This document shows, one piece after another, positions 62,489 through 64,000 of a DNA stretch of 64,000 nt; position 1 is the first letter of the stretch; each line of letters opens with the position of its first letter. This DNA is from Thioalkalivibrio nitratireducens DSM 14787 (GTDB lineage: Bacteria > Pseudomonadota > Gammaproteobacteria > Ectothiorhodospirales > Ectothiorhodospiraceae), in the NCBI RefSeq assembly GCF_000321415.2, contig NC_019902.2, positions 372,001-436,000 on the forward strand. Direction: 5' to 3'. Below the pieces are notes generated by a model that saw nothing but the letters and a program-made list of their open reading frames with translations, was not told the origin of the DNA and did no database searches. Both the position numbers and the translations under genes were made by a program.

Positions 62489-64000
62489 TCAGGGCGACGG
62501 CTGCGGGTTCCGGCCATTCCCGTCCGTGTCGCCGTCCCGTGACACGGCGCGGGCCATCGGGGCGACGTCGCGGATATGCAGGTCCATCTGTGGATATGCG
62601 ATCTCGATGCCCTTGCTGCGGAATTGCCGAATGATCGTCTGGTGCAGTTCGCTGATCGTGACCAGCCGGTCCTTTAGCTGGTCCACGTACACGCGCAGCT
62701 CGAAACTCAGCGCGCTGTCGCCGAACTTCAGGAACAACACGGTGGGGGGCGGATCCCTCAGCACCAGGGGGCTGGCCTCGGCGATGTGTTGCAGGGTAGC
62801 CATCACCTCGTCGACATCAGCAGTGTAACTGACGCCAACCGGGATCACGATCCGGGTCATCGTGTCGGACAGCGTCCAGTTGATCAGGCGTTCGGTGATG
62901 AACGCCTTGTTCGGAATCACGATCTCGCGGTTGTCCCAGTCGATGATAGTCGTCGCGCGGGTGCGGATCCGGGCCACGGTGCCGCTGTACTCGCCGATGG
63001 TGATCGTGTCGCCGACGCGCACCGGGCGTTCGAACAGCATGATGATTCCCGAGACGAAGTTCGCGACGACTTCCTGCAGGCCGAAGCCGAGGCCCAGCGT
63101 CAATGCCGCGACCATCCATTGCAGCTCGCTCCAGCGCAGGCCGAGCAGCGAGAACACGCTGATCACCGCGACGACGGCCAGCACGTAGCGCAGCAGCGTG
63201 GTCACGGTGTACCGGCCGGCCGCGTCCATGTGCGTGCTGCGCGAGAGCAGGATCTCGACCAGCCCGGGCAGGTTGCGTGCCGCCAGCGTGAACAGGACGC
63301 CGAGGAAGATCGCGAGCAGGAAGTCCTGCAGGCTGACCCGGCTCAGGATCTCGGTTTCACCGACCACGATCGTGCGCGACCAGAGGGTCACGCGCTCGAG
63401 CCAGGTCAGCGCCGGCAGGATATCCGCCCAGACCCAGAGCAGCGCCAGTACCAGCGCCGCGCCCGCGGTGACGCGCAGCAGCGTGCGCGTTTGCTGGTTG
63501 ATGTTTTCCACGCTCAGGTGGGGTTCTGGCAGGTCGATGACCGCGCCTTCGCCGACGGTACTGCCCGGCTCCAGGGCCGCGGCCTTGGCGCGCTGCTCGC
63601 GCATCCGGCGCATCACCAGCCGCGTCTCGCTGAGCACCAGCGCGCGGGCTGCCAGGCTGTAGCCGAGCCAGACCGCGGCGACGACGACGATGGTGTTGAT
63701 GATGCGGCCCAGCAGTTCGGACACGGTCAGCAGGTAGCCGGCCAGCGTCAGTCCGATCAGCGCCACCGCGACCGCGGCCAGTGCGATGCGCACCAGCCGC
63801 CTTCGGCGGTTCTGGCGCGGATCCACGTCGGCATCGGTGCGCCGGGGTGCGAGCATGCGCCAGGCGAACAGGCCGCTCAGCACCACCGCCGCCAGCAGGC
63901 CGATGCGGCCGAACACGTCGAAGACCAGCTCGCTGGGATGGCCGAATGCGAGCGCGAGGAAGATGATCAACGTGAGCTGGGTGGGCAGGTACCAGGCCAG
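62489..64000 (-). CDS. MscS-family mechanosensitive channel (partial, N-terminus outside window)
   Basis: At least 503 residues; the frame is open to the right edge, so the start is not seen (an internal ATT/ATG-like start near 63970 is not required). Several membrane helices occupy the first 330 residues (LLAAVVLSGLFAWRML, ALAAVAVALIGLTLAGYLL, TIVVVAAVWLGYSLAARAL and others). The pore helix and beta domain follow: LTLGLGFGLQEVVANFVSGI, ERPVRVGDTITIGEYSGTV and DWDNREIVIPNKAFI. The protein releases solutes on osmotic downshock. The long N-terminal part resembles MscK/MscM-like members. Confidence 0.92.
   Translation of the reverse strand: MAWYLPTQLTLIIFLALAFGHPSELVFDVFGRIGLLAAVVLSGLFAWRMLAPRRTDADVDPRQNRRRRLVRIALAAVAVALIGLTLAGYLLTVSELLGRIINTIVVVAAVWLGYSLAARALVLSETRLVMRRMREQRAKAAALEPGSTVGEGAVIDLPEPHLSVENINQQTRTLLRVTAGAALVLALLWVWADILPALTWLERVTLWSRTIVVGETEILSRVSLQDFLLAIFLGVLFTLAARNLPGLVEILLSRSTHMDAAGRYTVTTLLRYVLAVVAVISVFSLLGLRWSELQWMVAALTLGLGFGLQEVVANFVSGIIMLFERPVRVGDTITIGEYSGTVARIRTRATTIIDWDNREIVIPNKAFITERLINWTLSDTMTRIVIPVGVSYTADVDEVMATLQHIAEASPLVLRDPPPTVLFLKFGDSALSFELRVYVDQLKDRLVTISELHQTIIRQFRSKGIEIAYPQMDLHIRDVAPMARAVSRDGDTDGNGRNPQPSP

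Overview
The window is a high-GC chromosomal segment of a gammaproteobacterium. Several gene clusters have a typical gammaproteobacterial order: the block LysM-dprA-smg-topA-tsaC-hemF-hemB-aroE lies back to back with def-fmt-rsmB-DUF4390-ntrY-ntrX-trkA, and radC/coaBC-dut-argB is also recognisable. Sulfur genes recur: a TauE/SafE exporter, a DsrE2-like protein, a SorAB-type sulfite dehydrogenase pair, a DsrC/TusE-like protein and a CysB-like regulator. This suggests a sulfur-oxidising lineage such as the Ectothiorhodospiraceae (Thioalkalivibrio-like). That placement is inference from gene content; no rRNA or tRNA gene was seen.

Layout. 1-9648: a partial pilus-like protein, TauE, a DUF4124 protein, argB, one broken IS110-family copy, dut, coaBC, radC, an iron-type alcohol dehydrogenase and DsrE2. 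9649-13879: a dense block of short mosaic repeats holding two head-to-tail IS110 copies, one of them intact. 13880-48505: a long, mostly ordinary core region with biotin genes, comF, ubiA, a YiaD-like lipoprotein, the heme/shikimate/topoisomerase block, the translation/NtrYX/TrkA block, a lipid A acyltransferase, CHAD, msrA, an amidoligase with a C26 amidotransferase, folB-folK, CBS and HPF proteins, a sigma54-type glnK-amtB operon and fetAB. 48506-54690: a second mosaic block in which two directly repeated IS110 copies bracket the sulfite dehydrogenase pair. 54691-64000: decayed fragments, a NemR-like regulator and a truncated globin that carry the same operator palindrome, argA, a HigA-like antitoxin remnant, a GNAT-C39 / ATP-grasp pair, a DsrC-like protein divergent from a CysB-like regulator, and a partial MscS channel.

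The most unusual content is the repeat system. About 1.6-kb IS110-family elements (five copies) sit at the sequence CACGCTAAC inside a short palindromic repeat (unit A). Unit A is combined with two other repeats (B and C) into BIME-like mosaics in many intergenic regions. The 278-bp non-coding left end of the element carries two further copies of CACGCTAA, as expected if it encodes a bridge-type guide RNA. Four of the five transposase genes are broken by small indels. The two amide-ligase-type gene pairs (40604-42449 and 58258-60976) are the best candidates for poorly described enzymatic systems.
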